A stretch of DNA of 64,000 nt from Bradyrhizobium diazoefficiens (GCF_018131015.1 NZ_JAFCJJ010000001.1:186001-250000); one strand, 5' to 3'. Numbered from the stretch's first letter, positions 28,468-37,531 are shown. A program made the numbers and translations. Notes: generated from the letters alone by a model not told the origin.

Positions 28468-29406
28468 TTGGATAAGGTTGGCAGCCTCCGGGCGTTCGTG
28501 AAGGTGGTCGAGAGCGGAAGCTTTGCCGAGGCCGGCCGGCAGTTGCGGCTGTCGCGCTCGGCGATCAGCAAATACATCGCCGACCTCGAGGAGAGCCTCG
28601 GCGTGCAGCTGCTCAACCGCACCACGCGGCATGCGAGCCCGACCGAGAGCGGCCAGCGCTATTTCGAGCGCGCGGTCGTGATCCTCTCGGAGATCGAGGC
28701 GGCCGACCAGGCGGTGACGCAGGCACAAATGGCGCCGCGGGGCCTGTTGCGCGTGAACGCGCCGATGTCGTTCGGCACCATGCGGCTCGGGCCGGTGCTG
28801 GCTGACTTCATGGCAAAATATCCGGAGCTCCAGCTCCAGCTTGCGCTGAGCGACGACCTGCTCGATCCCGTGCAGGACGGTTTTGACGTGACCTTGCGGA
28901 TCGCGGAGCTGGAATCCTCCAGCCTGATCGCGCGCAGGATCATGCCGGTGGCGCGGATGATCTGCGCTTCGCCGGATTATCTGGCGCATCACGGCACGCC
29001 CAGACATCCGCAGGATCTGCGCGAGCACGTCTCGCTGACCTACGGCTTCCTGCTCACCGGCAATCAGTGGAAGCTCACAGGCCGCGACGGCGATCACTGG
29101 ATCCAGCCGGCCTGGTCGCTCTGCGTCAACAATGCCGAGGTGCTGCGCGACGTCGCGATCAGGGGCAGGGGGCTCGCGCTGCTGCCGGAGTTCATCGCCG
29201 CCGATGCGTTGCGGAAGGGCGAGCTGCGGACGGTGCTGGACGACTACTCTGCGCCGCCGCTCGCGCTGCATGCGGTCTATCCGCCGACGCGGCATCTGTC
29301 GGTGAAGGTGCGGCTGTTCATCGACTTCCTGGTCGAGCGGTTTGGGAAGGAGGAGGAGAAGTGGGACAGCGGAACTTCGGCTCTGGAGCCAGTAGCCAAG
29401 AAGTGA
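28468..29406 (+). CDS. LysR-family transcriptional regulator
   Basis: A 312-residue LTTR with an N-terminal helix-turn-helix (GSFAEAGRQLRLSRSAISKYI) and a substrate-binding domain with the HAVYPPTRHLSVKVRLFID tail. It starts at TTG 28468, directly after the second operator repeat, so it probably represses its own gene. Likely effector is a quinone or aromatic compound, by analogy with neighbours. A 35-codon copy of a similar tail lies at 31045-31149. Confidence 0.9.
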   Translation: MDKVGSLRAFVKVVESGSFAEAGRQLRLSRSAISKYIADLEESLGVQLLNRTTRHASPTESGQRYFERAVVILSEIEAADQAVTQAQMAPRGLLRVNAPMSFGTMRLGPVLADFMAKYPELQLQLALSDDLLDPVQDGFDVTLRIAELESSSLIARRIMPVARMICASPDYLAHHGTPRHPQDLREHVSLTYGFLLTGNQWKLTGRDGDHWIQPAWSLCVNNAEVLRDVAIRGRGLALLPEFIAADALRKGELRTVLDDYSAPPLALHAVYPPTRHLSVKVRLFIDFLVERFGKEEEKWDSGTSALEPVAKK

Positions 29407-29511
29407 CATCTTTCCAGTCCCCAAAGCGCCGGTTTTGTGGCTAAATGTGCGTAGATTGATTTTTCAAGAATTTCGATTCCGGGGCCGTCCGGCTCATTTT
29501 CGAGAATCCGT

Positions 29512-30429
29512 ATGGGAAAACCCGCGGCTCGCATTACCGATATGCACACGTGTCCGATGTTTACGGGGGTGGTGCCTCATGTCGGGGGCCCCATCATTCC
29601 GGCGTGCTGTCCAACCGTCATCATCGGGAACATGCCGGCCGCTCGGATCACGGACATGTGCACCTGCGTCGGTCCGCCCGACATGATCGTCCAGGGCTCC
29701 GCCACCGTGTTCATCGGTGGTTTGCCCGCCGCCCGCATCGGTGACGCGACCGCGCATGGCGGCGTGATCGTTACGGGATGGCCGACGGTGCTGATCGGTG
29801 ATTCCGGTGGCGCTGGCGGCGGCGCGAGGGTGGCCAGCGAACCCGGTGCCGCCGGCGGCGCGGGCGCCGCCGCCGCACCAGCGGCGGGAAAAGCGTCCGA
29901 CAAGGGCGGAAGCACGACGGTCGCGGTGGACGACACGGCCCAGACAGTCACGATCAAGACGAAGATGGAATTTTCCGGACCTGGCGCGACGCAGGCGTAT
30001 GCGGATGCCGCAAAGAAGCAGATTGAAGACACCTGGAGCGGGACAATGACCCGCGATGGAAAGCCCTACCGGGTCAAGGTTGAGGTCGACGCCAAGGTCA
30101 ACGCCACCGCCACGCCGACCGCCGGGTACGACCAGGTCAACGTCGCTACAGGTGATGCCAGGATGAACCAAACGCTGTACGGCGCCGGGCCCGGCAACCA
30201 GACGGCCGCGGCTGCAACCGACGAGGGAAGGCCGCGGCGAATTGCGCACGAGTATGGACATACGCTCGGCCTGGACGACGGGTATGAGGACACGCCCGAT
30301 GGATCAAAACCCAAGGACCCGACCAAGAAAAATGATATCATGTCGGAGACCTGGCCGGATCGGGACGGCACATTGCCCCACCCTCATCAGGATCACTACG
30401 AACAGGTATTGAAGAGCCACGGCTGGTGA
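29512..30429 (+). CDS. PAAR protein fused to a metzincin-like metalloprotease (candidate T6SS effector)
   Basis: A 305-residue protein in three parts. Residues 1-97 are a PAAR domain with three PAAR-type turns (KPAARITDM, MPAARITDM, LPAARIGDA) and Cys/His pairs; such domains cap the VgrG spike of type VI secretion systems. Residues about 98-135 are a Gly/Ala linker. Residues 136-305 carry HEYGHTLGLDD (246-256), a zinc motif HExxHxxGxxD, plus a downstream Met-turn candidate DIMSE (275-279). Domain order predicts a spike-tip toxin that cuts protein substrates. No secretion genes lie in the window, so it would act through a system encoded elsewhere. Starts ATG 29512. Confidence 0.82.
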   Translation: MGKPAARITDMHTCPMFTGVVPHVGGPIIPACCPTVIIGNMPAARITDMCTCVGPPDMIVQGSATVFIGGLPAARIGDATAHGGVIVTGWPTVLIGDSGGAGGGARVASEPGAAGGAGAAAAPAAGKASDKGGSTTVAVDDTAQTVTIKTKMEFSGPGATQAYADAAKKQIEDTWSGTMTRDGKPYRVKVEVDAKVNATATPTAGYDQVNVATGDARMNQTLYGAGPGNQTAAAATDEGRPRRIAHEYGHTLGLDDGYEDTPDGSKPKDPTKKNDIMSETWPDRDGTLPHPHQDHYEQVLKSHGW

Positions 30430-30436
30430 CATCAGG

Positions 30437-31024
30437 ATGTCCAAACGCGGAGCATGCCATGCAGCTCTCATGTCTTGTCTGGCGTTCGCGATCGGCGTGG
30501 GTGGCGGGAGTCTAGCGATGGCTGCGAGTGGAAATCAGATGGCCGTGGAGGCGGGCGCGAAGGCACAGAAAGCTGCGGGTCTGACGACATTTTCCTGGTG
30601 GTCTCGCGGCGGCGAGCCGGGGCCGGGCTATACCTCGGACAAGCTGGACGTTCAGATCGAAAAGAATGGTGCCGGTGCCCATGGTACGTATATTCGTGCC
30701 CGTTTCGATAACAGCTACGAGCCACCGTTCTTGTCCGAACAGTACACCTCCACAGTACCCGAGCCATTGGTTCGCGATCTTCTTGCGGCGCTGGAACGAG
30801 ACAAAACCTACAGCCTTCACTTTGCCAGCGAAGACCGATCCAATCTCGCTGATGCGATCAAGGACACGATCCGTCTGACGGTCGGGGAACAGTCTCAGGA
30901 AAAGACGCTCTACGCTTCGGAATCATCCGAGCTTGCCGCTTCCAAGGCCGCCCGAAATACCATCGTGAGATATCTTTACGAGAATGGAAGCAAGACGATC
31001 CGCAATCAAAAAAAGAAACCATAG
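30437..31024 (+). CDS. Exported protein, candidate immunity protein of the PAAR-metzincin
   Basis: A 195-residue protein starting 7 bases after the effector stop. Residues 1-29 look like a signal peptide (SCLAFAIGVGGGSLAMA-A). The mature part is mixed alpha/beta with a Lys-rich tail (NQKKKP) and no cysteines. I do not recognise the family. Immunity to a protease effector that acts in the periplasm would have to be periplasmic, which fits the signal. The immunity function is inference from gene order. Confidence 0.6.
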   Translation: MSKRGACHAALMSCLAFAIGVGGGSLAMAASGNQMAVEAGAKAQKAAGLTTFSWWSRGGEPGPGYTSDKLDVQIEKNGAGAHGTYIRARFDNSYEPPFLSEQYTSTVPEPLVRDLLAALERDKTYSLHFASEDRSNLADAIKDTIRLTVGEQSQEKTLYASESSELAASKAARNTIVRYLYENGSKTIRNQKKKP

Positions 31025-31044
31025 CTCCTGCTCTGGTCAAGTGG

Positions 31045-31149
31045 CCGCCGCCCGCGCGCCATGCGGTCTATCCGCCGACACGGCAGCGTTCGGTCAGGCT
31101 GCGGCTCTTCATCGATATTCTGGTGGGACGGTTCGGGCGCGAAGATGAG
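31045..31149 (+). pseudogene. Relic of a LysR-type gene, last 35 codons only
   Basis: In one open frame this stretch reads PP-A-HAVYPPTR--SV--RLFID-LV-RFG-E-E, matching the end of the LysR gene (29254-29358) at 25 of 35 residues by my count, but many codons differ. There is no upstream LysR sequence: the immunity gene stops only 20 bases earlier. It is the truncated tail of a related lysR. The remaining gap to 31315 shows no other gene. It implies recombination around the effector pair. Confidence 0.7.
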
Positions 31150-31315
31150 GCGGGCGCGCTGAGGTTGGGGCGTCGCTTCACCAGCAGGTCCGGTCGGCGC
31201 GCCGTTTGCGCCGCAAGAGGATGCCCCGTCGGCGACATGCATATGTTTCTTGACGCATGGCTGACGCGCGCGCACGCTGGCGCCGCCACAACCAAAAGCT
31301 ATTGGGAGGAAAACA

Positions 31316-32620
31316 ATGCAATTCAAATTGCGGGGTCTCTTGGCCGTCGCGCTTGTCAGCGCATTTGTTTTTGCGCCATCTGCCGTCCCGGTTCAGGCAA
31401 AGCCGCCGGTTTCCCTGGGCGAGGGCGGCGCCGAGGAAGTCGGAATGTCGACCCAGAGGCTCGACAAGATCACGACCGCATTCACAAAGGAGATCAACGA
31501 CAAGAAACTTCCCGGTGCGGTCGTCATGGTCGCGCGCAAGGGGCGTATCGTTTATCAGAACGCGTTCGGCCTGCGGGATCCAAAGAAGGCCGATCCGATG
31601 GGCGTAGATTCCATCTTCCGGATCTATTCCATGACGAAGCCGCTGATGTCGGTCGGCCTCATGACCCTCGTTGAGGACGGCGTCGTACAGCTCACCGATC
31701 CCGTGTCGAAGTACCTGCCGCCGTTCAAGGATCTGAAGGTCTACACACCGACCGGGGACGTCGCGCCGGACAGGCCGATGACGGTCCAGGATCTGCTGCG
31801 GCACACGTCAGGGCTGGCCTACGGAGAAATCACGAAGAATGAAAAGGTGAAGGACGCGCTCACGAAAGCCGGCATCGTGACGCCCGGCGTCGACTATGAC
31901 GCCCGCAACGTGACTGGAACGGAGGAAGTGGAGCGGCTTGCAGGCATTCCGCTGGTCAATCAACCCGGAACGTTGTGGGAATACAGCCTCGCGGTCGACG
32001 TCCAGGGCCGCATCATCGAAGCCGTGACCGGCAAGCGTGCGGGCGACTTCCTGGCAGAGCGTATCTTCGAGCCACTTGGCATGAAGGACACCGGGTTCTT
32101 CGTGCCTCAGGCCGCGCTGCCGCGCCTTGCCGAAGCGTTTGAGACCGACCCTTCGTCAGGCAACAAATATCCCCTCATCGATGTCAGCAAGCAGCCCGGC
32201 AACGATTCCGGTGGGGCTGGTGGCGTCTCGACTGCGACCGACTATTTGCGCTTCATACAGATGCTGCTGAATGGCGGGGTGCTGGATGGAGTCCGGGTGC
32301 TGAGCCCGACGACGGTGCGCCTGATGACGAGCGACCATCTTGCAGGCGTCGTTTCCAACCCGCACATGCCCGGTGAACTTCTGCTCGGCAGCAAGGGCTA
32401 TACATTCGGATTGGGTTTTGCGGTGCGCATGGCCGACGGGATCGCGGCATTCCCGGGGACCGCCGGGGATTATAATTGGGCAGGCTATGCGGGCACGTAT
32501 TTCTGGGTCGATCCCGCCCAGGACCTTGTTGCCGTGCTGATGACCCAGGCGCCGAGTCCCGCGCGGGCAGGGTATCGGCGTTTGCTGCGGCAGCTCGTCT
32601 ATCAGGCGATCATCGATTGA
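31316..32620 (+). CDS. Exported serine hydrolase, beta-lactamase class C/penicillin-binding-like
   Basis: A 434-residue protein with a signal peptide (cleavage near PVQA-K, residue 29). The SMTK motif is the SxxK catalytic serine and lysine, and YSLAVD provides the Tyr of the second motif. The family includes esterases, D-aminopeptidases and beta-lactamases; a real lactamase is not implied. It ends at a strong bidirectional terminator. Confidence 0.88.
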   Translation: MQFKLRGLLAVALVSAFVFAPSAVPVQAKPPVSLGEGGAEEVGMSTQRLDKITTAFTKEINDKKLPGAVVMVARKGRIVYQNAFGLRDPKKADPMGVDSIFRIYSMTKPLMSVGLMTLVEDGVVQLTDPVSKYLPPFKDLKVYTPTGDVAPDRPMTVQDLLRHTSGLAYGEITKNEKVKDALTKAGIVTPGVDYDARNVTGTEEVERLAGIPLVNQPGTLWEYSLAVDVQGRIIEAVTGKRAGDFLAERIFEPLGMKDTGFFVPQAALPRLAEAFETDPSSGNKYPLIDVSKQPGNDSGGAGGVSTATDYLRFIQMLLNGGVLDGVRVLSPTTVRLMTSDHLAGVVSNPHMPGELLLGSKGYTFGLGFAVRMADGIAAFPGTAGDYNWAGYAGTYFWVDPAQDLVAVLMTQAPSPARAGYRRLLRQLVYQAIID

Positions 32621-32639
32621 TCGTGAGAAAACCGAAATC

Positions 32640-32676
32640 GATGAATGCAGGCTGACCACCTGCATTCATCTTCTTC
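32640..32676. terminator. Bidirectional terminator between serine hydrolase and dapD-like gene
   Basis: GATGAATGCAGG (32640-32651) pairs perfectly with CCTGCATTCATC (32659-32670) across a 7-base loop. TTCTTC follows on the plus strand and a T-rich GATTTCGGTTTTC lies beyond it on the minus strand. The genes converge here, so one hairpin serves both. Confidence 0.75.
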
Positions 32677-32687
32677 GGGTGAATTGA

Positions 32688-33659
32688 CTAGCCGTGAAGC
32701 TGCGCGTTGAGGCCGTCCCAAACTCCTGAGCGTCTGGTTGCCTCCAGCGCGCCGCTCTGGGAATTGCGACGAAAAAGAAGGCCCTTCTGGCCCGAGAGCT
32801 CCTTGGCTTTCAGGACCCGGCCATCTTCCAGAAGGATGCGCGCGCCTGCCGTGACGTAACAGCCGGCTTCGACGATACAATCGTCACCCAGTGAAATGCC
32901 GATACCGGCGTTGGCTCCGATCAGGCAGCGCTCGCCAACCGTGATCCGCTCTTTCCCGCCGCCGGAGAGAGTGCCCATGATCGACGCGCCACCGCCCACA
33001 TCGCTGCCGCTTCCCACGACCACGCCGGCGCTGATCCGGCCTTCGACCATGCAGGGACCGAGCGTGCCCGCATTGAAATTGCAGAATCCTTCATGCATGA
33101 CGGTCGTGCCCGCAGCCAAATGGGCTCCGAGCCTGACGCGATCGGCGTCGGCAATCCGCACGTCCGCAGGTATCACATAGTCAGTCATGCGCGGAAACTT
33201 GTCCACGCCGGTCACCTCGAAGGCGACGCCACGCTTCCGCGCCAGGAGTCGCGCTTCCGGGACGCGAGAGCTTTCACAGGGGCCGAGCGTCGTCCAGGCA
33301 ACGTTGGGCAGCAGACCGAAAATGCCGTCGAGGTTCAGGCAATTCGGCTGGACGAGCCGGTGGCTCAGGAGATGGAGCCGAAGATAGGCGTCGTGCACGT
33401 CAGCCGGCGCAGAGGCGAGGGAGGCGATTTCCGTGCGAATGGGAACGATGTCGACATTGCGGATCTCGTCGTGCCGCGCATAGCCGTCTGCCGACCCGCC
33501 CAATGATCTGCTGATCTCATCGTTCGTCAGCCGTGCCGTTGCCGCCCCGCCGGCCTCCGCAACCAGGCTTGGCCGAAGAAACCAGGAATCCAGCACGCGG
33601 CCGTCCGCGGCCATCGTCGCAAATCCCTCGCCCCGCGCGCCTTTCAGCTCGATTGCCAT
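32688..33659 (-). CDS. dapD: Tetrahydrodipicolinate N-succinyltransferase, long DapD type
   Basis: A 323-residue left-handed beta-helix acyltransferase. LDGIFGLLPNVAWTTLGPC in the first half and hexapeptide-like repeats (VEGRISAGVVVGSGSDVGGG onward) match the longer DapD type known from actinobacteria and some proteobacteria, different from the roughly 275-residue E. coli form. It would succinylate tetrahydrodipicolinate in the lysine/diaminopimelate pathway. ATG 33659 follows GGGAG. The open frame extends further upstream but only antisense to the next gene. Confidence 0.75.
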   Translation of the reverse strand: MAIELKGARGEGFATMAADGRVLDSWFLRPSLVAEAGGAATARLTNDEISRSLGGSADGYARHDEIRNVDIVPIRTEIASLASAPADVHDAYLRLHLLSHRLVQPNCLNLDGIFGLLPNVAWTTLGPCESSRVPEARLLARKRGVAFEVTGVDKFPRMTDYVIPADVRIADADRVRLGAHLAAGTTVMHEGFCNFNAGTLGPCMVEGRISAGVVVGSGSDVGGGASIMGTLSGGGKERITVGERCLIGANAGIGISLGDDCIVEAGCYVTAGARILLEDGRVLKAKELSGQKGLLFRRNSQSGALEATRRSGVWDGLNAQLHG

Positions 33660-33784
33660 TTGAATGTCTCCCACTACGATCCTGCCCGCAGTGAATACGC
33701 GAATTGACGTGGGGGTGGCAACGTCCGGGCTCTCGTATTTCCAAGGAAAAGCCGAGCTGACACATGTCAGCCCGGCTCGTCGCC

Positions 33785-34726
33785 TTATTTCCTGCCGTCG
33801 AGGAACTGGCGGATCGCCTTCACCGTCGCCGCCGGCTGCTCCTCCATCAGCCAGTGACCGGCGTCCGGAATCACCAGTTCGGTGACATCGGTCGCCGCGT
33901 TGCGCATCACGACGGCTTCCGTCGCGCCGAAGGATTTTTGGCCGCCGACGGCCAGCACGGGAATGGTCAGCCTGGTCGCGACCGCCTTCTTGTTGTCCTC
34001 GGCATCGGTGCGGATCGACCTGAACTGGGCGAACGCAGCGCGCATGGCGCCCGGCCGGGCGTAGAGCTCCGCGTAATGACGGCGCGTCGCTTCCGTGATC
34101 TTCGACGGTGTGCCCGCAAAATCGTTCCAGAAGCGGTCGAGGTAGATGCGCTCGCGGCCCTTGACCAGCCGCTCCATGTCGGGCCCGCCGAGATCGAAAT
34201 GCCATAGCTGCGGGCTGCGGACGACCTCGTCCCACGGCGGCACGCCGGGCACCGGCGCGTCCATCACGACCAGCTTCTCGGTCAGGTCGCGATAGCGCGC
34301 CGCATAGGCGTAAGCCACCATGGTCCCGATGTCGTGGCCGACGACGGCCGCCTTGTCGATGCCGAGCGCCTGTAGCACGCCGCGCATGTCGGCGGCCTGG
34401 GTCCATTTGTCGTAACCGCCATCGGGCCTGGCCGAGAGGCCCATGCCGCGCAGGTCGGGCACGACCACGGTGTGATCGCGCGCCAATTCCGCGGCGAGCG
34501 TGACCCACATGTCGCCGGTGTCGCCGAAACCGTGGATCAGGATCACGGCCGGGCCCTGACCGCCGACGCGCACATGAATCCGCGTGCCGTTGGTCGCGAT
34601 GGTTCTGGTCTTGAAGCCGGACGGGAAGGACTCAATCTCGGCACGGGCGGCGGGCGCGAGCAGCATGAGCAGCATGAGCAGCATAGAGAGAATAGCGAGA
34701 CGTTTTGCGCGCACCGGCGCCCCCAA
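33785..34726 (-). CDS. Exported alpha/beta hydrolase, epoxide hydrolase/dehalogenase-like
   Basis: A 313-residue hydrolase. HGFGDTGDMW forms the oxyanion region, VGHDIGTMVAYA has an aspartate where many relatives have the nucleophile, and AGHWLMEEQP gives the catalytic histidine. An N-terminal signal peptide of three MLL repeats (encoded by three tandem copies of 9 bp) ends near ARA-E. A GTG 34714 start is as plausible as TTG 34726. Epoxide hydrolase or haloalkane dehalogenase activity is likely; substrate unknown. Confidence 0.82.
   Translation of the reverse strand: MGAPVRAKRLAILSMLLMLLMLLAPAARAEIESFPSGFKTRTIATNGTRIHVRVGGQGPAVILIHGFGDTGDMWVTLAAELARDHTVVVPDLRGMGLSARPDGGYDKWTQAADMRGVLQALGIDKAAVVGHDIGTMVAYAYAARYRDLTEKLVVMDAPVPGVPPWDEVVRSPQLWHFDLGGPDMERLVKGRERIYLDRFWNDFAGTPSKITEATRRHYAELYARPGAMRAAFAQFRSIRTDAEDNKKAVATRLTIPVLAVGGQKSFGATEAVVMRNAATDVTELVIPDAGHWLMEEQPAATVKAIRQFLDGRK
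34658..34684. repeat. Three tandem 9-bp repeats in a signal-peptide core
   Basis: GAGCAGCAT occurs three times in a row on the plus strand, encoding Met-Leu-Leu repeats in the hydrophobic signal core of the minus-strand hydrolase. Copy-number change would alter the core in steps of three residues without a frameshift. Confidence 0.7.
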
Positions 34727-34822
34727 TCATCTTGTGACCAACTAAACAGTCAGGACTGTAGACAGATTCGATCCACAAGAGGCAAAGCACTCCTGCCGAA
34801 TGGGAGGCATGCCATCCATGTG

Positions 34823-37531
34823 TCACGCGCGGGACGTCGCTTCCGCGCTCGCGGCGAAGGCCGGCGCGAGCAGCTCGTCCAGCGCGCCCATCGAGGCCGC
34901 CCGAAGCGCAGCGAGCTCGCGCGCTGCGCTCTGGCACTCTTCGGGGGACAGCGCGGCGGAGGCCTGCTCGACCTCGCGGCAGCGCTCGAACAGGCGGACG
35001 AGGCCGAGCGCGCCGGCGGCGCTGCCGAGCTGGTGCGCGGATCGCGCGAGCAGCTTGCGATCGCCGGACGCCGCGGCCCCGGCGATGTCCTTGATCAGCT
35101 TTCCGCTCGTCTCATCCAGCAGACGACGCAGCTTTGCGATTTGCGCCGCGCCCAACAGCTCGATCTGGCCGTCGAGAAAATCCCGGTCGATCAATGCGCC
35201 CGCAGAAAGCTGCGCCGCCGCCGGCGCGGCCTTCGCATCGTCCTCGATCGCCTCGCGCAGCGCGTTGATCAGGATCGGCTTGCCGAGCACCTTGTCGATC
35301 CCGGCGCCCGTGAGCCTGCCACGGGCCTCGCGCGAGACGTCCGCGGTCACGGCGATGATCCGCGGCCTCTGCTGCAGGGGAAGCTGCCCAATGCGCGCGG
35401 CCGCCTCGACGCCGTCCATGTCCGGCATGTGCAGGTCCATCAGGATGACGTCGAACGCCTGGTCGCGCGCGAGGCCGACGGCAGATGCGCCGTTCCTGGC
35501 GATGGTGGGGCGGTGGCCGAGCCGGGTGAGGATGGCCTCGCCGACCTCGCAATTGACGGGGTCGTCGTCCACCAGCAGCACGCGAAGCTGCAGCGACGGC
35601 GCCCGCGGAGCACCTTGCGACAGTCCGCTCGCCGCCCGTCCGAGCGGCACCACAAGCGTGAACGCGCTGCCCGCGCCTTGCGTGCTCTCAACCGTCAGCT
35701 CGCCCTGCATCAGGCGGGTGAGGCGGCGCGCGATCGCAAGGCCGAGGCCGGTGCCGCCGAACCGTCGCGCGATGCTGTCGTCGGCCTGGACGAAATCCTC
35801 AAAAATCCGCTCGAGCATGTCGGGCGCTATCCCGATGCCGGTATCCCGGACGACGAGGCGAAGCAGCACATCATCGTTGCGCTGTTCCGCGCCGGCGCTG
35901 ACGCTGATCGCGCCGCGCGGGGTGAACTTGATGGCGTTGCCGATCAGGTTGAGCAGGATGCGATTGAGCCGCACCGGATCGCCGTGGACGGCGGTGTTGA
36001 CCGTCGCCTCGCATGACAGCTTGAAGCTCAGGCCGTTGCCGACAGCCTGCGGGCGCATCAGGTCGGCGGCCGCCTCGATCAGCCGGTCGAGGCGGAAGTC
36101 GCGCGTCTCCAGCGTCTCGGTGCTGGCCTCCAGCCTTGCATATTCCAGCACGGCGTCGACGAGCGCGATCAGCGTCTCGCCGGAAGCGGCCGCGGTTGCG
36201 AGGTGGCGGCGCTGGACCTCGTTGAGGCTGCCGTCGTCGAGCAGCTGCAGCACGCCCATCACCCCGTTCAGGGGCGTGCGCAGCTCGTGGCTGACGACCG
36301 CGAGGAAGCGCGACTTGGTGTCGTTGGCCGCGACTGCTGCGCTGCGCGCGCGCTCGGCAGCGTCATGCTCGGCAAGGGCGTGGTCACGCGCCTTTTCGAG
36401 CTCCGAGGTCCGCTCGACGACCTTGCGCTCCAGCGTCGCATAGGACTCGCGCAGGTGCGCGGCCATGCGGTTGAACTGGTCGCCGAGCGCTTCCAGCTCG
36501 TCGCCGGTCCTGATCGCGAGCCGCAGGCCGAGATCGCCGCTTTCGATTCGCCGCGCGCCCTGCGTCAACATCTGGATCGGCACGGTCATGCGCCGGCTGA
36601 GCCAGAGCGACACCAGAACCGCGAAGGCGAGCAGCAGGAGCAGCAGAAACGCGGACCGGCCGATCGATGCGTAGATCGGCTCGTAGGCCTCGCTGAGTGG
36701 CAGCTCAACGAATACCTGCCAGCCGAGCGACGGCACGGTGGCGTAGGTCGACAGCACGCGCTGGCCCGACAGATCCTCCTTCACCAGGCCGCCTGCCGGT
36801 GGGGCTGTGCCCTCGAGCGCGGCACGAACGTCGGGATGCGCGGAAAGATCGGTCCGCTGCAGCGCCCGCCACAGATCGGGATGGGCGATCAGGTGCCCCC
36901 TGCGATCGACCACATAGGCCTTGCCGGTGTTGCCCACCTTGATCCCGGTGACGAGGTCCCAGATGAAGCGCAGATTGACCTCGGCGACGATGACATTGGG
37001 ATCGCGGCCGGCGCCCCGCGCGGCCAGCGTCATGAACGGCTCGGTGTCGGCGAAGAAGTAGACCGGCCCGTAATAAGTGCCGCTGTCGCTGGCGCCGCGG
37101 AAGGCCGGCGCAGCGGAGAGATCGGCCTTGCTGCCGATCCTGTCGGCGGCGCGGCGCGAGACGCGAACCCGCTCAAAGCCTTGCGCGTCGAGCTCGGCGA
37201 TCTCCGCGATCGGAGGCGAGAGGCGCAGGAGACGGATGGCGTTGAGGCGCGCGTCTTCGTTCGCCGACAGTTCCGCGGGCAGGCGCGAGAGCCATTGGAT
37301 CTGGTTCTCGATCTGGCCGATGAACTGGCCGATCTGGATCGCCGCACTTGCCGCCTGCTCGCGCTGGGTGGCGGCCAGAAGCTGCTTCTGCTCGCGATAG
37401 GAGAACCAGACGTCGAAGGCGGTGTTGATTGCGAGCGCGACAAAGGCGAGCGCGACGATCGAGTAGAGATATTTTCGGAACAGCCGGCCGGGCGGCGTGC
37501 GCGAATGTTCCTGGTCGGTCGCGTCAATCAC
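34823..37531 (-). CDS. Hybrid sensor histidine kinase with receiver and Hpt domains
   Basis: A 902-residue membrane sensor. A transmembrane segment near residues 22-42 and another near 293-311 enclose a periplasmic dCache-like domain (GTYYGPVYFFADTEPF). HAMP follows, then HisKA with VVSHELRTP (His415), HATPase with NAIKF, DTGIGI and GTGLGLAIA, a receiver with Asp698 (VILMDLHMPDMDG), and a C-terminal Hpt with His832 (SAHQLGSAAG). This TorS-like phosphorelay needs a separate response regulator, which is not in the window. Its GTG overlaps the binding-protein stop by 4 bp, tying it to the sensor protein upstream. Confidence 0.9.
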   Translation of the reverse strand: MIDATDQEHSRTPPGRLFRKYLYSIVALAFVALAINTAFDVWFSYREQKQLLAATQREQAASAAIQIGQFIGQIENQIQWLSRLPAELSANEDARLNAIRLLRLSPPIAEIAELDAQGFERVRVSRRAADRIGSKADLSAAPAFRGASDSGTYYGPVYFFADTEPFMTLAARGAGRDPNVIVAEVNLRFIWDLVTGIKVGNTGKAYVVDRRGHLIAHPDLWRALQRTDLSAHPDVRAALEGTAPPAGGLVKEDLSGQRVLSTYATVPSLGWQVFVELPLSEAYEPIYASIGRSAFLLLLLLAFAVLVSLWLSRRMTVPIQMLTQGARRIESGDLGLRLAIRTGDELEALGDQFNRMAAHLRESYATLERKVVERTSELEKARDHALAEHDAAERARSAAVAANDTKSRFLAVVSHELRTPLNGVMGVLQLLDDGSLNEVQRRHLATAAASGETLIALVDAVLEYARLEASTETLETRDFRLDRLIEAAADLMRPQAVGNGLSFKLSCEATVNTAVHGDPVRLNRILLNLIGNAIKFTPRGAISVSAGAEQRNDDVLLRLVVRDTGIGIAPDMLERIFEDFVQADDSIARRFGGTGLGLAIARRLTRLMQGELTVESTQGAGSAFTLVVPLGRAASGLSQGAPRAPSLQLRVLLVDDDPVNCEVGEAILTRLGHRPTIARNGASAVGLARDQAFDVILMDLHMPDMDGVEAAARIGQLPLQQRPRIIAVTADVSREARGRLTGAGIDKVLGKPILINALREAIEDDAKAAPAAAQLSAGALIDRDFLDGQIELLGAAQIAKLRRLLDETSGKLIKDIAGAAASGDRKLLARSAHQLGSAAGALGLVRLFERCREVEQASAALSPEECQSAARELAALRAASMGALDELLAPAFAASAEATSRA

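Noticed and set aside
29254..31149. Recent tandem duplication of the lysR 3' end around the PAAR pair
   Set aside because: The two tails differ at many codons and 10 of 35 residues, too far for a recent direct repeat; a different lysR is more likely the source.
31123..31674. Plus-strand open frame over the start of the serine hydrolase
   Set aside because: Its first part is the LysR relic and the rest is an out-of-frame shadow of the hydrolase gene starting at 31316.
33660..34508. N-terminal extension of the dapD-like gene into the hydrolase
   Set aside because: The extra frame is antisense-offset to the alpha/beta hydrolase and shows no domain; ATG 33659 has GGGAG upstream.
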